Below are positions 10,503 to 22,041 of a DNA stretch of 64,000 bases, piece after piece. Position 1 is the stretch's first letter; the number at the start of each line of letters is the position of its first letter. Position numbers and translations under genes: made by a program. The DNA is from Limnephilus marmoratus (lineage: Eukaryota > Arthropoda > Insecta > Trichoptera > Limnephilidae). The stretch covers positions 59,045,819-59,109,818 of the forward strand of contig OU862908.1 in the NCBI GenBank assembly GCA_917880885.1, written 5' to 3'. The notes beneath the pieces were generated by a model that did not search any database, was not told the DNA's origin, and saw nothing but the letters and a program-made list of their open reading frames with translations.

Positions 10503-10596
10503 ATTTTGTTTTTTTAAGGAGGCGGCATAATGTTTTAAACGGAAATAAGTTTTAAAAAAATGCTTACACGCGCTAAATATCAGTACTCTGGAAACA

Positions 10597-10649
10597 CGTC
10601 AGTCCTCTGGCGCAATATCAGGCAAAGGACTGACGCCAACGGACTGACG
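10597..10649. promoter_or_regulatory. ACTGACG cluster upstream of the element A ORF
   Basis: CGTCAGTCCTCTGG (10597-10610, inverted), GGACTGACG (10627-10635) and GGACTGACG (10641-10649) lie just upstream of the minus-strand ORF. Further copies are at 10989-10995 and 11186-11192. The arrangement could let the encoded protein act on both its gene and the ends. Confidence 0.4.
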
Positions 10650-11651
10650 AACAAGACATGAATCTAAGGTTATCATTAGAACCAATGTAAATTTTGTTAT
10701 TTTTGAATAGCAACAAGCTACATTTAAAACAATCAAAGCTAGCTGTGTATAAAGTAAAATATAACACAGGTTTACAAGAAAATATTGACTCACCACAGGA
10801 CTGATATTTTGACTGGATCGGCATGTGTTTCGGTGACAAACACAACGCTAGCCCTGACACACTAATGGCCACCGTAAAATGGGGCTGCTTTGCAGCTAAC
10901 TTCACTACCAACGTTGAAATTTAACACGGATTTTAATTTGAGTCGACAATATTTAGCGAGAAATTCAAATTTGAACAACACACAGCGGACTGACGAATAA
11001 AAGTGATGACAAAGTTTTTTATTATTTTTACATCAACGGTAAGAATATTATATTATAAAAGCTGTAATATACATTGTTAACTACTTCGTAGATTGTAGGG
11101 AAACAGTAAGTTTGTTTAAATTCATGGTAATATTTAATACACAGCCACTTCATTGCGTGTTTTTGGGATTGTGACATGCCAAAGTACTGACGTTTTGAGA
11201 ACATATTGTGGAAATCTACAAACTTGTATTTAAAATGAGTAGCTGAAATTGAGTGACCAAATAAAAGGCGTTTAATTGTTTTAAAATAACATTAAAAATA
11301 TACACAAAATATAATAACACATCGTTCTGTTATCTGATGACATCGAGTTACCCAATTTTTGTAGAATCACCCTCATACCAATTCAATTTCTTATTAAAGA
11401 TATTTTTGACGTCGATTTTCGTTTTAAAATCAGTAAATAATGCAAATTATAATAGCATACTAATTATAATTTTGGGGGGTCAACTGTCGGGGATCAACTG
11501 TCAGGTCACCTATTAACGTGATTGATAGTAATATCGTAAATAAACACAAAAAAACTTGTAAGCATCATAAATCAAAAACTTGTGTAAAAAAGTTCACATG
11601 CACATTGATTGCGTAAACCACACCCACATGCGGGTTAAGCATATACATTAA

Positions 11652-12100
11652 GGGTCGACCGAGACAGTATTTTCATTCTCGGTCGAGACCGAGAATAGAT
11701 AAATTGAGAAAAAAAATTAAAATGCGCTTTGTTTGCATAATATCAAAAAGGCAATTCATCTACAACAATAAAACATTATACCTATTTAGTAAACACGTTA
11801 AATCGAAATAACACACCCTAACAAACTATATCCGTGAATCAATTGCCATATTCATCAAAACCCATCGATTAGTTGATTTGTATGTTCATTGCTGTTTTTG
11901 GCAGTTTATTATGAACTAAGTTCTAAGAAAAGCTGCAACGAACATACAAATCAGCGAATCGATGTGTTCTGAATGTGTAACGTCTCAGTTATGGCCCAGA
12001 ATCTCGGCGATTTTTCGCCGAGAACCGAGACAGAGTTCTCGGTAGAATTTGTAGCCGAGAATGCCGAGACCGAGACCGAGACCGAGATCTCGGTCGACCC
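11652..12100. mobile_element. 449-bp TTAA-flanked palindromic MITE
   Basis: TTAA (11648-11651) is followed by GGGTCGACCGAGA, and the reverse complement of that 13-mer precedes TTAA at 12101-12104. Inner sequence repeats GAGACC, and a second internal inverted pair surrounds the centre (ATTTGTATGTTCATTGC near 11876 with GCAACGAACATACAAAT near 11936). TTAA duplications are typical of piggyBac- and Kolobok-type elements; no transposase is present. Confidence 0.8.
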
Positions 12101-12487
12101 TTAATATGCATATCAAAGTGTAAGTCCAAAGATTTACGAATCTATGTAAACGGTATGAAATAATGATTTTTTAAAAACTAATTTAATAAAATAATTATTT
12201 ACAAAACTTGAAGTTAAACTACTATAAAGTTCGCTCCTGCAATGTTACAGATTTGCATTAGTAGATAAGTATTTTACGCAACGCACGTGGAATATGTCTG
12301 TTTAATACATTTTGCTAATATTTATATCTCTCTTCATAGGCAAAACGGTCAACATTAGACAATACGATTTATGGTAGAGCATTGAAAGCATGCGAATCTG
12401 ATAGTCAATAAAATATATTAACCTCAACTGCAGTAAATAAGTCAACATTTCCACTATGCTTCAAGTGAGTTTCCTTCTTCGCTTTGA

Positions 12488-12914
12488 GAGGCGGTTATGG
12501 ATACCGTCGCCCCGGAAACCATTTATTGGATAAACAACACCTCTGCCACTCCAAGTGGTTCGCTACGAGGTGCCCGAGTTTATGGAGTGAGGTTTGTCAA
12601 GTTCTTGGCGGCCGATGTGTCTGCCCACCCATGTGGAGGGCCGGGTCGAGAAAGAATGGTTTGGGAGGTCTTTTAACCTCTCCAGCCAGAATCCCCCGAC
12701 CCATCGCCTTGCACCGCAGTTGAAAGGATGGATTCATGCGTCCATCACTCCTGGACACAATGACCCTCAAATTCCTACCCACTCTTCATACCAATTCCTT
12801 CCCCGAACTTCCTCTTCTTCCTTTCCTTAAAAATTCCTCCGCACAGCATCTCCTAAGATGACGTAGGCCCTGAAGATAATTATTTTCCTCAGGGCTTCCT
12901 GTGTGGAGCTAATG
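12488..12914 (+). repeat. A-tailed hairpin repeat, copy b
   Basis: Contains the 5' words (ATTTATTGGATAAACAACAC, AAGTGGTTCGCTACG), a longer middle than other copies, and the 3' stem GGCCCTGAAGATAATTATTT/TCAGGGC followed by GTGGAGCTAATGT. It has no A-run, because copy c begins at once. The overlapping frames of 61-79 residues here have no coding character. Confidence 0.75.
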
Positions 12915-13265
12915 TGTAGCATGGGTGCCCTGGTTCAAAGGGTGAAGTTTGTCTAGGTCTTGGCGGCGGATTCGTCTGCCCACATACTGCATGGCGGGTC
13001 GGATCGAGCGGGACCGGTTGAGGGAAGCTTTTTGTATTCTCCATGTGGACTTTATCGATCTTTGTACATCCGTTGGAAGAACGATTTAGACGTCCGTCAC
13101 TCCTGGAAATGTTGACCCTCGGATTTCTATCCACCCTTAATACCCCTTTCCTTCCCAGAACTTCCTTTCCTTAAAAATACCCTCACATCTCCTAAGATGA
13201 GATATGCCCTGAGGGAATTTTTTTTCTCAGGGTCTCCTACGTGGAGCTAATGTAAAAAATAGTTA
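12915..13265 (+). repeat. A-tailed hairpin repeat, copy c, tandem to b
   Basis: Starts in the middle of the consensus (GGGTGCCCTGGTTC) and ends with CCCTGAGGGAATTTTTTTTC, a stem, GTGGAGCTAATGTAAAAAAT. The head-to-tail arrangement with the 5' words missing could come from insertion of a truncated copy or unequal exchange. Confidence 0.7.
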
Positions 13266-14061
13266 AAATCAGAAACCACCTTTAAGAGGGCATTACCAGA
13301 GAAAGCCGGAAATACGTCATTTTCAAAAAAGTTTTTAGACGTATTGACTCTTTTCCACAAAAAATTATAAATGGATTTCGAAAGATTGTTCTTTTATCTA
13401 GCATAGTTATGTAATAAATTTTTAGAATTTTTTTTAATTTTTAGTATAATAAGGTTATTCCATAGGTCGTTGGCAGATTTGTTAAATTTTCAAAAAAGTT
13501 TTTGTATTATACCACACCCATTTCAAATAATGTAATCATGCAGTAAAATAAATCAATACATTATCTAGCAAAGTTATGTATTAGAATTTTAATTTTAGTT
13601 TCAATAAAATCATTAAAAAATATGTACGTACATGTGTTTCTTGACGAAAATTGGTCCATTTGTGTATTTATTTGCGCACTTACAAACTAATATATATCAG
13701 ATTTTTTTAACATTCTTATTAAATTTAGACATTATTGAAAAATGATAAATACTTATAATCAAAAAATAACTACAAAAAGTACACTATTTTAATAGTTTTA
13801 TCATCACGCCTTTCAGCATTTTTGGATGAAGGTATAAATTAAAGCTAATTTGGATTGAAATAAATTCGATATTGAGTTATAATTTAAAAAAGCTGGTACG
13901 GAGAATAATCAATCTTTCTCATTGTAACCGCCCTGCACGATCGGAAGAACAACTTTCGACGAAATGTGGATTTTCGTCCGCTGGCTGGTTAAACGCTCTT
14001 AAGTTTATTTGAGTACGAAAACAGAGGAGTTTGAAAAAATGTTTTTATTTCTGATTATTTA
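13266..14061. other. Unassigned AT-rich stretch
   Basis: No ORF, TIR pair or tandem repeat is visible. Confidence 0.45.
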
Positions 14062-14330
14062 CTAGCAGACCCGGACACACGTTGCTGTGGCTAACGAAAC
14101 ACAACGTCACGCCATTACCCAACCTTTATAACCAACGCCATCTGTTAAATCAAATCCACATCCTATTTCAACTAATTTACACAAAACCTTGACAAATCAT
14201 ATACCTAAAAACCTTCCCTATGAATCACTCTATCTATTGGTGAAAACCGCATGAAAATCCGTTGCGTAGTTTAAAAGATATAAGCACTCAGACAGTAGGA
14301 GCGACTTCATTTTATACTAAGTAAAGATAT
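14062..14330 (+). repeat. ACTAGCAGACCCGGAC-type dispersed repeat
   Basis: Begins ACTAGCAGACCCGGACACAC and GTTGCTGTGGCTAA, shares CCATTACCCAACC-like words with 35868-35960, and ends CATTTTATACTAAGTAAAGATATA. It belongs to the same broad class as the pyrimidine-rich family but lacks the CCTTCCCC tract. Confidence 0.55.
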
Positions 14331-15116
14331 AAAAAATGGTGCACACATTTTTTTTTCAATCACTGATTAAGAAAATAGTTTACTTTGTCTAATTTTTTCT
14401 TACCATTTTTTCGATTTTAAAAACGCCAATCAAAAACTATGTGTATAAAAATCGGTTCTTTGGACGTCACCGGTTGAAAGGAAGGTATTTATAATTGCCA
14501 TGGAAACAAAAGTTTTCAGTCTGTAAACGTGTTGGGTGACAGGGCATTAAATCAACAATAATTACACCAACTTTTGCTTTCTGGGTTATCACGTCTTGTG
14601 ACTAAACCGACCACACATCTCCTGACAGACCCGTTCCTCATTCTTCCTTCACTCTCGTTCATCTGCGTCAATCATTTCACCCAATCATTACGTATTACCT
14701 GTTTATCTTGAGTGACCCAAGCAATTATTTCGATACCAGCACATTATTGATTATAAAGTCGGAACAAGAAAGGCAGTGTAAACAAGCCAAAGCCTTAAAC
14801 AAGTGAAAAGGCTTCGCGGGCCATTAGCAGGATGAGTTTCGAAATGCCCGAAAACTGTTGATAATAACTGAGAGGATAATGGTGAAATTTCGCGGCTCGT
14901 TAGTATTCATCAGACGCGACGCGAAGGATGATTTGGTACTATATCAGATGCTGAGGAAACGAAGCAGGGAGGGCAAAAGGTGGGGAAGGCACACAAAGAT
15001 ACCGCCGTTTTAAAATTAGTTGTTAAAAATAAACCTGAACATGATAAAAGTGGAACGGTGAACCTCTCTTTTCCTCTTGATTCATGTAAACATTTTTACA
15101 AATCTAGTCCAGTTAG
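14331..15116. other. Repeat-poor stretch, possibly host single-copy DNA
   Basis: From about 14470 to 15060 no word shared with other parts of the window was found, and composition is more even than its surroundings. No ORF is supported. It could be regulatory or intronic DNA of a nearby gene. Confidence 0.3.
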
Positions 15117-15148
15117 TAGGTACTAGCGCAGACTCGTGAAAAATTTCG
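15117..15148 (+). repeat. Short dispersed word, copy 1
   Basis: ACTAGCGCAGACTCGTGAAA is repeated exactly at 53101-53120. The flanks differ, so only this start of an element is recognisable. Confidence 0.5.
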
Positions 15149-15149
15149 G

Positions 15150-15955
15150 ATAGATCGAATTCTCGACAGATCAGTAACCACCAGACCCCCCCTATAACTT
15201 ACGTTTATATATCTATTTATATAATATTGTGTAATATGTATGTTTATGTATATTTATTCTAAAATTCCCATAAAGTATTTATCTCACATAAAAACAGATA
15301 CAAACGTCATACACCCCACACCACAAAATGCAGGACAGATACTGAAGTCACTGAAGGCCGCCCAGTTTCATGTTGACTGTCGGCCGATTCTTCCCGGATG
15401 AGGTTTTTCATGGTTTCCTCATTCCCAAGGCAACTGCGGAAGAACTCCAAATAATAAGGACATGACCGACTCCTTCCCACTTCCAACATAACACAAACAG
15501 ACACGTATGTATATATTGTCCCGAACTTCTAATGATGAAGATTGATGTTGATCTAAACATGCAATCTTAGTAGGGTTTTTAGATAACAATTTTTCCCTAC
15601 CGATGAAACACAAGACCTCTATGTCTGTAATAGCCAGGTACTGTTTTAAATACCCACATGTGGTAAAAATTGCAAGGCGCAAATGACGCCGTTCTATTTA
15701 TATAAAGAACATTAACTTTAAATTCAGTAAATTAAAATTATTCATCTTTTCAAGAAATATAAGAATCTAGTCAGTGAAAACACCATATTAAAATAGGTCC
15801 CTTGTCTGGATTTGGTCCGATTTTTTCAATCGAACAGACCGGACAAAATCCAAGATCTAGAGCTCATTGTACCAGATTTACAGGAACACAATCGAAATTA
15901 GTATTTTTGATTATGCATATTTTACACACATTTTATAATATCGACTCAACGACCT
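15150..15955. other. Unassigned stretch
   Basis: Minus-strand frames at 15307-15504 and 15419-15682 do not match known families. A loose hairpin lies at about 15796-15855. Confidence 0.35.
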
Positions 15956-16040
15956 CCGTAGTAAAGTGGTATATGTATATATGTTTGATGTAAAGTTGGG
16001 TGGTAGCGTTGCGGGTTGGATTCTTGTGGATCACCAACGT
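15956..16040 (+). repeat. tRNA-like SINE head
   Basis: CCGTAGTAAAGTGGTAT resembles a degenerate A box region and GCGGGTTGGATTCTTG a B box, 50-60 bp apart, followed by T/A-rich sequence. A degenerate tRNA-derived SINE fits; no cloverleaf is complete. Confidence 0.35.
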
Positions 16041-16179
16041 TTCTGTTTAAATTTAATAATTTTTTTTATTTATTTTTTATTTATCTTGCTAAATTAAATA
16101 TAGAAATTTTATCATTAAGTTCTTATGGTACTTTAGTTTTTATTTTTGTTACAGCTGTTTCGGCTTACAAGGCCATTGT

Positions 16180-17340
16180 CAAACTGTGATTAAACCACTT
16201 TGAGACGACTTATATATACGATTCTAAATTAAAAATTTTTTGAAGGTGTCTAAACTGATTTATTACCGGTTAAGAGGAATATAAAAGCTAGAAATAATAT
16301 ATTTCGATTCTCACGCCTTCAAAATCTGAAATCGAGCGTTTTATTTGAAAGAGGCAAGTGAGCGCCTAAGTGGTTTTTATTTATTTTGTGCATAATTTTT
16401 ATATGAATGAGAAAAAGTGAGAACATACAAAACGTCAAAAATAGTCTTTGCCATAAAGGTGTATTTTTTAAAAATTGTTAAGTTATGAAAAAAAATTTTT
16501 TTTAGTAGTTTACGCTTATATTTTTTGTTAACTAAATAATAATTTTATTGTAATTCCAATACATAAAAAATAGTAAAAGCTTCAATTTATCCGTAGCATA
16601 TTTTTTGATGTTCATAATGTAAACCGATTCGTAGTAAATATTAATCTAAATAGCATCTAAATAGGATTTCGCGTATAATGAAGACCAGTAGACACTATTA
16701 TGCGGGGTTCTCCGGAATCTGTTTTCCCGCACTAAATGTTTCCTTAATTGTTTAATAATCACGTTATTGCTACCAGTCATTTAAGATCGGTATGACGTTT
16801 AGTTTTTTGAACATTGATTTTTCACAGAATGACAACTTCTTTTACTCGTTTTCGTATAAAACATATTCAGTTGTCGTTCAAGTTTAAACATTTATAGAAT
16901 GAAAATAACTTCAAAAGAGATGCGTTCACCACCTTTATCTTATTGGGTAAGTTCGTATTCTCAGCATTTTCCACTCTAAATTGTGGCGCTTTGAAAATAT
17001 TATTAATTTAATAAAATTTCTTAATTGTACCAAAAATGTTCAAAACAGTAAAAAGTAATCATAAAATTCATACCAAAAGCACCCAAATTAATCACTTAAA
17101 CTAGAGCATTTTTATCTATCACAAATTACTACGAAGGTACATAATTCCCTTCTCTCAAAGAAGAAATAACAAAGTAAGACGAAGTATTTTCCAAGAACAA
17201 TTTCCTGAAGCCTTTTCAATCTGATATTGAGTTCGCAATTTGATTACTGAAAGTGTTGATCGTTATCCATTATGTAGCGTACTAAATTCCTCTCTTGTAC
17301 ATTAACACCTCTTAAAGATAATGATTTAATGCTTAAATAA
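16180..17340. other. Unassigned AT-rich stretch
   Basis: No gene, TIR pair or tandem repeat found. Confidence 0.4.
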
Positions 17341-17867
17341 CTACCTGTACTTCGACCGAGGCAAGAGCAGATATCTCGGTGGGTAAATCGATCGTCTGGT
17401 AGTCGAATTAATGAACTGATCCCCTTATTTACGAGACTCTCTTTCCAAATCTAATAAAATAAACCGTCAGTTTATTAAAAAAAACACGAATCCAACAGGG
17501 TAGTTTACTTTTCATATACTTCCTGTGTGTTCCTATCGGAGGTTTGCTATTATTAAATGAATATTTTTAAATTTGTAGGCTGTTACTCGGAACTACGCCG
17601 AGCTATGTATCTTTTGACACACACTGTTAAAAATAAGACAAGAGGTTCAAAAAAATATTTCAAAAGGGCAAAGTCAAGTGGTAAACTAAACACGAGGACT
17701 TACTTCATTTTTATGGTGTTTGGCAAACTTTTTTCTTTTTCAAACGTTCAAAAGACTTTATTTCTAAATTTGTAATACAAGCAACACCATACACAATTTT
17801 AGATATTCACGGCCAAAGTATTATCGTGATTATTTTTTGGGTTAACAAGCCGCTATGCGCTTTTACA

Positions 17868-18240
17868 TATTTTTTTTATGTGAATATCTCACAAGAGTCC
17901 CAACTGCTCCCAAATGGAGCTAGTGAGACTATGGCATTCACAATTGGAGTATGTTGTGAGGCTGAATGTATCGGGAAGAAAGAGATGGTGTGGAGGAAGG
18001 TGGAGGAGAACAATTCAGATCTGATCATCAAACACGGCTAAAGCCATTTCAAGCAACGTTTCATTTCTGAATGGTCACCAATACTGAGCGTACCTACCCT
18101 GGAATGCGCCGCAAATATGCTGCGTATTATTTTAAAAGGATTAATTTGTGAAATAACACATTCATTTGCGCACGCTGGGATTTGGACCCACGTCATCCAG
18201 ATTGCTAGTCGAGAGGCTCGCCCCTCAACCACGGAGGCCT
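17868..18240 (-). repeat. tRNA-derived SINE family S, copy a
   Basis: On the minus strand it starts with a tRNA-like head (GGCCTCCGTGGTTGAGGGG, then GGGTCCAAATCCCAGCGTGC as the B box region), followed by TTATTTCACAAATTAATCC, a body with TGATCAGATCTGAATT, and a tail with GAGACTATGGCAT-type words and GGAGCAGTTGGGACTC. Copies lie at about 31512, 36640, 48478, 50025 and 61568. Retroposition would depend on another element's enzyme. Confidence 0.75.
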
Positions 18241-18438
18241 CTTTCTTCGGTACTTTTTTAGGACACCTGATTTCAAGCAAAATCTATCATCGGACACTGT
18301 AACGCTATCCGAAACCTTGGCTTAATAAGAAATAACACGATATAAAAATCCGAAAAATTATCACGTAAATGCCATAGACAATTAATGTGTATTTTCTATG
18401 AATGTTGTGAGGTTGTTTAAGGTTTCCGGTGAATCCAC

Positions 18439-18825
18439 TTCAAGCGTCGATGACACTGAGCGAGTTTACAAGCCACTATCTGGGAAATTCACTGTCTGTT
18501 AGTAAACTCGCTCAGTGTCATCGTGTTATTTGCTAGCAGAGTGTTGACTATCTACGAAAAGAAGTCGTCAACTTTACTCGCTGCACGCTAACTCGTGATT
18601 GGTTTATTTATGTTTTCAATATGGCTACCAATAAACCGCAGATTTCGACTGTCAAACATCTGACAGAATTAGTTCACGCAGGTGTCGTTATTCTCGCTAC
18701 TGGCGCTTGCAGCGACGATGGTGGAGAGTTTTGTGTGTCATCATGACAATCTCATTCGCCGATTTATCCGCTTTTAAACTTAGTAGATAGTAGCTTGTAA
18801 ACTCGCTCCATGTAATTGACGCTTT
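18439..18825. mobile_element. TIR element with three copies of a GTAAACTCGCTC arm
   Basis: The left end (TTCAAGCGTCGATGACACTG, then AGCGAGTTTACAAGC) is matched in reverse at 18784-18825 with a few changes. A third arm, CGATGACACTGAGCGAGTTT reversed without mismatch over 22 bases (18448-18469 with 18502-18523), forms an inner hairpin. No clear target duplication was found. Confidence 0.65.
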
Positions 18826-18829
18826 AAAC

Positions 18830-19361
18830 TGTAATCTTTCAAAATCCATGAAATACCTACTGATGTTTTGTTTTTTGTCCTAAGATCTAGGTGAAAGATG
18901 GATTCATACATCCCTTTCTATATAATTATTTTTTCAGGACCGTTGCTTGAATCAATATACAGAACCGAATTAAAAGCCGATCGTTAATATAAATAATTAA
19001 TTACCGGAATAAAACTCAACGACGGTCATAAAATGTGTTCGCATCTTTTAATGAGCGTTTACATTTTTATTTCAATTAAGGCTGTTGTGCAAGAAGTATA
19101 ATTGAATTGAACCAGACTAATTGAGCCATTTTCATACAGAAATGAAAGCCTCCTTTGCGGATGTTGAGGCTTTGTTGGGGTTTTATTTTTCAGTGCCCTT
19201 TGGCACGATAGTCCCTATCACCACATCTTTCTGCTTTCTCCTTCGCTGGAGACCTCAAGCCTCTGATAGCAAACAAGTGCAAATTGTTGAGATTTTTCAG
19301 TTTAATGATTTTTGTTCTGTTCAGTTGAAGTTTTAATATTATGAAATAAACATAATCTAAT
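18830..19361. other. Unassigned stretch
   Basis: Nothing coding is supported; frames at 19121-19372 on both strands have no family resemblance. Confidence 0.4.
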
Positions 19362-19800
19362 GGCGTAGACAATTATTCTAGTAAAATATTATAATTATAA
19401 GGCGTTCGGAAACTAGTGGTCCAAGCAGGAAATCGCTGTATCTACCAGTGGCGGTTCGTGAGTTTTCAGTGAGCTAGAGTACTAAGATTGAAAGATACGT
19501 TACTACTGATGTTGTAGCTAAAAAATGGTTTTTTTTCCAAAATTTCATCTTTTTGTATGAAGATCTTTCAGTAGGTGGATGCGGCGCATCCTTTAACTGA
19601 AAGAATCCTGAAGATCTTCATACAAAAAGTTGAATTTTGAAAAATGTTTTTTTTTTTTTTACAACATCATCAATAACGTAATATTTTTCAATCGTAGCGC
19701 TCTAGCTCACTGAAAATTCACGGACAGCTACTGGTAACCACGTCGTAAATACGACGTGGATATAATATTTATATATTTTACTAGCATAATTGTCTACGCC
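19362..19800. mobile_element. 439-bp foldback element
   Basis: Starts GGCGTAGACAATTATTCTAG and ends with its reverse complement apart from one base. Successive internal arms also pair: CAGTGAGCTAGAG with its partner near 19695-19711, and CTTTTTGTATGAAGATCTTT (19549-19568) with 19610-19629. The centre is a GGATGC/GCATCC hairpin (about 19578-19592). CCACGTCGTA-AA-TACGACGTGG (19738-19759) is a separate perfect hairpin. The flanks (CTAAT, TAAAT) do not define a target duplication. Confidence 0.75.
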
Positions 19801-19956
19801 TAAATAGGTTCAATTTTTGATTTAAGCCTCCGTTTTCGAGTACCTAAATCGAGTTCAAAGTTGGAGTTTTTTAGGTCAAATATGAAGAAATATATGTCGA
19901 AGTGTAGACCTGGCTTCAAAGTTTTTTCTAAGACTTTCTTCTTCTCAAGTCGGTTC

Positions 19957-20332
19957 CTAATTACCGAGGATCGTGACCCTTCTCCAATTTTCATGGTGGA
20001 TAAGGCTACTCCACTCCTCGCGGTCCTACGCTGCGTGGAGAGCTGCGGACACCGACCTACCGGACGCCAGTGATACTTGGCCACACCAGCGCATTGGTGA
20101 TCTTCCACTGCTTCTTTTGCCTTCCACTTTAAGTTTCTACGAGTTTCTCCAAGTTGGAGTCCTTAGTTTGGCAAGCAACGTGTCCAAAATATCTTAAAAT
20201 ACGTTGTAGGCAGATATTCAAAAGCCTATTGCGTTGCGGCTGCTCAGCTCTTCCAGAATGGACACATGTTAAGTGTGCTTTAATTGCCTCAAAAATCAAT
20301 TTTTTTTGATTTTCTATGTGAAGTAAATTCAC
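19957..20332 (-). pseudogene. Non-LTR retrotransposon C-terminal relic
   Basis: The minus strand reads RILRYFGHVA and SNLEKLVE, then after a frameshift GKRSSGRSPMRWCGQV, SVSAALHAA, a stop, DREEWSSLIH and a final stop. The order FGH.AR...NLEKL...GK..RGRSP.RW...A...AEDR..W is the standard C-terminus of a family of insect endonuclease/reverse-transcriptase elements. At least one frameshift and one internal stop inactivate it. Confidence 0.75.
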
Positions 20333-20344
20333 CAGTTTCCCGTT

Positions 20345-21372
20345 TGAACCACCAGTTTCCGGACATTGCTTATTTTATGTACCCGAAATAAAATGAATTT
20401 TATTTTCAACACCACCTTCTCAATAGTCGAGAAGATAAAGGAGACGTTATAAATGAGATTTAATTGATTAAAATGTTAATCGGAAAGTAAATGAATTATG
20501 GTGATACAGTTGGCCATTACCTATCTGGTTACCTGTCAGAGAGGAAAGGTCTCGAGTTCTAGTCTCAGTCGCAATCTATTTTATTTTCCATCCGTTTTCT
20601 ATTTCATATTATTTGAACGTGATTAATATCGCGTGGAAAATATAAAATATTAAAACCTTTTGTTCTAACAACGTCCCAAGTGTCTGACTTACCGTAATTT
20701 TTATTTAAAAAATAATTGCAATTAAAATTAAGAATAAAAAAAAAAGTACCGAAATTTTATTTGTTTAAAAATGAAAATGTTGTTAACATTTTGTTTATCG
20801 CAACGACTTTGTTTGCAAGAGTTATCTTAAAATAATGCTTTAATATATTCCCAGCTGTCGCCAGAAAAGACGCTGCAAAAACAAAATAACTTTTTAATTG
20901 GACCAACGTGACCAGAATACAGAAATACATTATTTTATGATCCCTTTAAGAACGATAATGAAACCACAACTTTAATACTCACAAAGAAGAAAATGCTTAA
21001 ATTAAAAAGAATATCGAATCCTCGATGAGTAACCCATTGTAGTGATGGGCTCAATCGAAATATTTTGACAATCGAAATGTACTGTTCCCTGAAACATTTT
21101 ACTCAAATAATTGTGCTTCGATTTCATTTAGAACGATTTTTTCATTTTCACGATTTAGATGGCTGTAAGTGGAATTGAAGTTGGCATTTTTTAATCTTTT
21201 TTAACACAATTTTTGTGTTTTTTAACTGGTACCTATGTACTTGCACTACATTTCAGAGAGGTAATTCGACAGATTTTTTTGAGTAGCTACATTTTAATTT
21301 AAATGTTGTTACCCACTTTTAACTATGTTGCTTACACAGCAATTCCACGCACTTCTTTGGTAAAAACCGGTG
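20345..21372. other. Unassigned stretch with one tRNA-like head
   Basis: About 20505-20575 holds ACAGTTGGCCATTAC and AGGTCTCGAGTTCTAGTCTC, resembling D-arm and T-arm (B box) regions of a tRNA and therefore a SINE head. The rest is AT-rich without features. Confidence 0.35.
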
Positions 21373-22041
21373 ACTTGAGATTCAGTATATTCATGCATTT
21401 CCTTACCTCTGTGAATCAGGCAATTACTTCCGACGGGAGTGTGAGTCAAAGCCAAGAGATGTCTCTCCTAGTCAGTCATTATCGAATAATTCACCAAATA
21501 ATTGAATTATTGTTGTACAAGATTTTTGGCACGTATTATTAATATGCAAATTTATTCATTGTTGAAACTTCCTTGCTGTGCGAAACATCTGTTAAGATTA
21601 TGCAATACCGCCTTGATATTTTTTAATGAAAAGAAGTGTCTTTTGTGTTGGACATCGTGGATGAGCTGCATTCTCTGAGTGAGTATTGTTTTGTTTTCAC
21701 TTTGGATTTTGGAATTGCTGGGTCAACTGTTTTTGTGTCACATAGGGAAGAATTCAATTTTCGTTAATTTACATAGGGTAGTCATTCCCTCGTGTCAGGG
21801 GCTATTTACACGCCCCTACAGTTTTGCCTTACGAAAATAATTTGCAAAAAACTGCTTATTCCAGTTGGGTAGGGCTAATTGGGATCCCAAAACGGGAGTG
21901 GGTTTATGTAAAAAGAACATTTTGAATTGATTATCTAGGTACGTACGTAGTTCCTAGATAAACATTTTGTTTAACAAGGCGGTTTTATTTTGTTTAACAA
22001 GTTTTAAGGTGAGCACCACTAATGCTTTGGATTTGAAAATC

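Larger units (their letters stand above)
9104..11372. mobile_element. Element A: DNA transposon with 26-bp perfect TIRs
   Basis: GGGTGATTCTACAAAAATTG at 9104 and its exact reverse complement at the right end belong to TIRs 26 bp long without mismatch (9104-9129 and 11347-11372). TCAT occurs immediately outside both ends (9100-9103 and 11373-11376), a 4-bp target duplication. Inside are a basic-protein ORF (10242-10502, minus), a degenerate GC-rich tandem array (9886-10203) and at least six exact copies of ACTGACG on either strand. At 2.27 kb with an 86-residue ORF it is probably an internally deleted, non-autonomous copy. Four-bp duplication with GGG termini would suit Sola-like elements, but no transposase core is visible to test that. 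Confidence 0.85.

Noticed and set aside
10599..10911. Minus-strand ORFs of 65 and 97 residues upstream of the element A ORF
   Set aside because: Overlapping frames without recognisable motifs; the ACTGACG words lie within them, suggesting non-coding function.
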